Of a DNA stretch of 64,000 nucleotides, positions 63,582 through 64,000 are shown piece after piece. The stretch is from Bacteroidota bacterium. GTDB taxonomy: Bacteria > Bacteroidota > Bacteroidia > Bacteroidales > UBA10428. The notes below the pieces were generated by a model. That model worked only from the letters and a program-made list of their open reading frames with translations. It ran no database searches and had not been told where the DNA came from. Where the stretch lies: contig CP065006.1 in the NCBI GenBank assembly GCA_016699695.1, positions 2,294,001 to 2,358,000 of the forward strand, read 5' to 3'. Made by a program: the position numbers and the translations under genes. The number at the start of each line of letters is the position of its first letter. The stretch's first letter is position 1.

Positions 63582-64000
63582 TTATTTATTTTTGAGATTG
63601 TACTTTACAAGAATATCCATCAGTGAGATAGATGAATCTTCCATTTTGCTTACCAAGGTGTCGATTTTGGCAAGAAGGTAATTGTAGAAAACCTGCAGGA
63701 ACATAGCTACAATAAGACCAAACACTGTTGTGATAAGGGCAATACCAATACCTTCGGCTACAATGGTAGCACTAACATCGCCAGCTGCGGCAATATTGTC
63801 AAATGCGAGAATCATACCTATAACGGTACCTAAGAACCCAAGCATTGGGGCAAGTGCAATAAAAAGAGAAATCCAGCTGAGGTTTTTTTCTAAAAGACCC
63901 ATTTGAACACTTCCGTAAGAAATAATTGATTTTTCAACTATTTCCAGACCTTCGTCGATACGATCCAAACCCTGATAGAATATGCTGGCAACTGGTCCAC
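63582..64000 (-). CDS. exbB: ExbB/MotA/TolQ proton channel, partial (5' end outside window)
   Basis: The C-terminal 139 codons of an ExbB-type protein; the frame stays open to the window edge. GLLEKNLSWISLFIALAPMLGFLGTVIGMILAFDNIAAAGDVSATIVAEGIGIALITTVFGLIVAM (shown in the family as two helices around LGTVIGM and GIGIALITT) is diagnostic. A TTG at 63968 is not the true start, since codons continue upstream. First gene visible of the exb unit. Confidence 0.93.
   Translation of the reverse strand, partial: GPVASIFYQGLDRIDEGLEIVEKSIISYGSVQMGLLEKNLSWISLFIALAPMLGFLGTVIGMILAFDNIAAAGDVSATIVAEGIGIALITTVFGLIVAMFLQVFYNYLLAKIDTLVSKMEDSSISLMDILVKYNLKNK

Noticed and set aside
63582..63968. TTG at 63968 as start of the exbB gene
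   Set aside because: The frame continues without stop to the window edge and the family is longer, so the gene is cut by the window rather than starting here.

Overview
The window is about 42% G+C and comes from a member of the Bacteroidota, probably class Bacteroidia. Diagnostic content includes SprA (type IX secretion translocon) in the ruvA-sprA-gcvH neighbourhood, a DUF4837 lipoprotein, an acpP-fabF-rnc-IPExxxVDY block, ExbB/ExbD modules, starts without strong Shine-Dalgarno sites, and several TTTG/TAnnTTTG promoters. It is mostly chromosomal housekeeping DNA. I see no prophage, insertion sequence, CRISPR array or rRNA.

Layout. 1-4.6 kb: a partial hybrid histidine kinase whose H-box histidine is Arg, a divergent STAS protein, a YfiR-like protein, glycerate kinase and a YugP-type metallopeptidase. 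4.7-5.6 kb: initiator tRNA followed by two copies of its own 3' part, each with a terminator and a GIY-YIG nuclease gene (one whole, one truncated). 5.6-15.3 kb: pdxA-ruvA-sprA, then gcvH. 15.6-20.5 kb: M23 peptidase-dxr-rseP-tatA-DUF4837. 20.7-26.2 kb: small regulators, a Wzx-like flippase, rnhB, marC-rnhA and a SiaB/SiaC partner-switch pair. 26.3-35.5 kb: an orphan MacB/FtsX permease, a ModD-like enzyme, a GNAT, and an AI-2E/TolC/HlyD/MFS efflux cluster. 35.8-40.5 kb: lepA, a YyaL-type protein and a YhhQ-type queuosine-precursor transporter. 40.58-41.18 kb: tRNA-Arg(CCG) followed, in its direction of transcription, by five 97-98 bp repeats that each carry the tRNA 3' end and its terminator. 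41.4-50.6 kb: EamA transporter, leuS, M23 peptidase, K+ channel, purN and the fatty-acid block. 50.8-55.2 kb: a hybrid kinase and a kinase/OmpR-type regulator pair preceded by a phased operator. 55.3-61.9 kb: a leucine operon (leuA-leuC-leuD-cimA-like-leuB) behind a leader-peptide attenuator. 62-64 kb: exbB (partial)-membrane protein-exbD-exbD.

The most interesting points are: (1) two unrelated tRNA genes have each had their 3' end plus terminator amplified downstream, one with GIY-YIG genes and one resembling the E. coli tyrT/rtT organisation; (2) a complete attenuator before leuA, with promoter, Leu/Ile-rich 20-codon leader, antiterminator pairing overlapping the leader stop codon, and a terminator; (3) TGTTAA-type boxes at exact 10-bp phase before the kinase/regulator pair; (4) apparent loss of the phospho-accepting residue in two neighbouring signalling proteins at the left edge. 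All functional statements are from reading the sequence and family knowledge; no database search was run.
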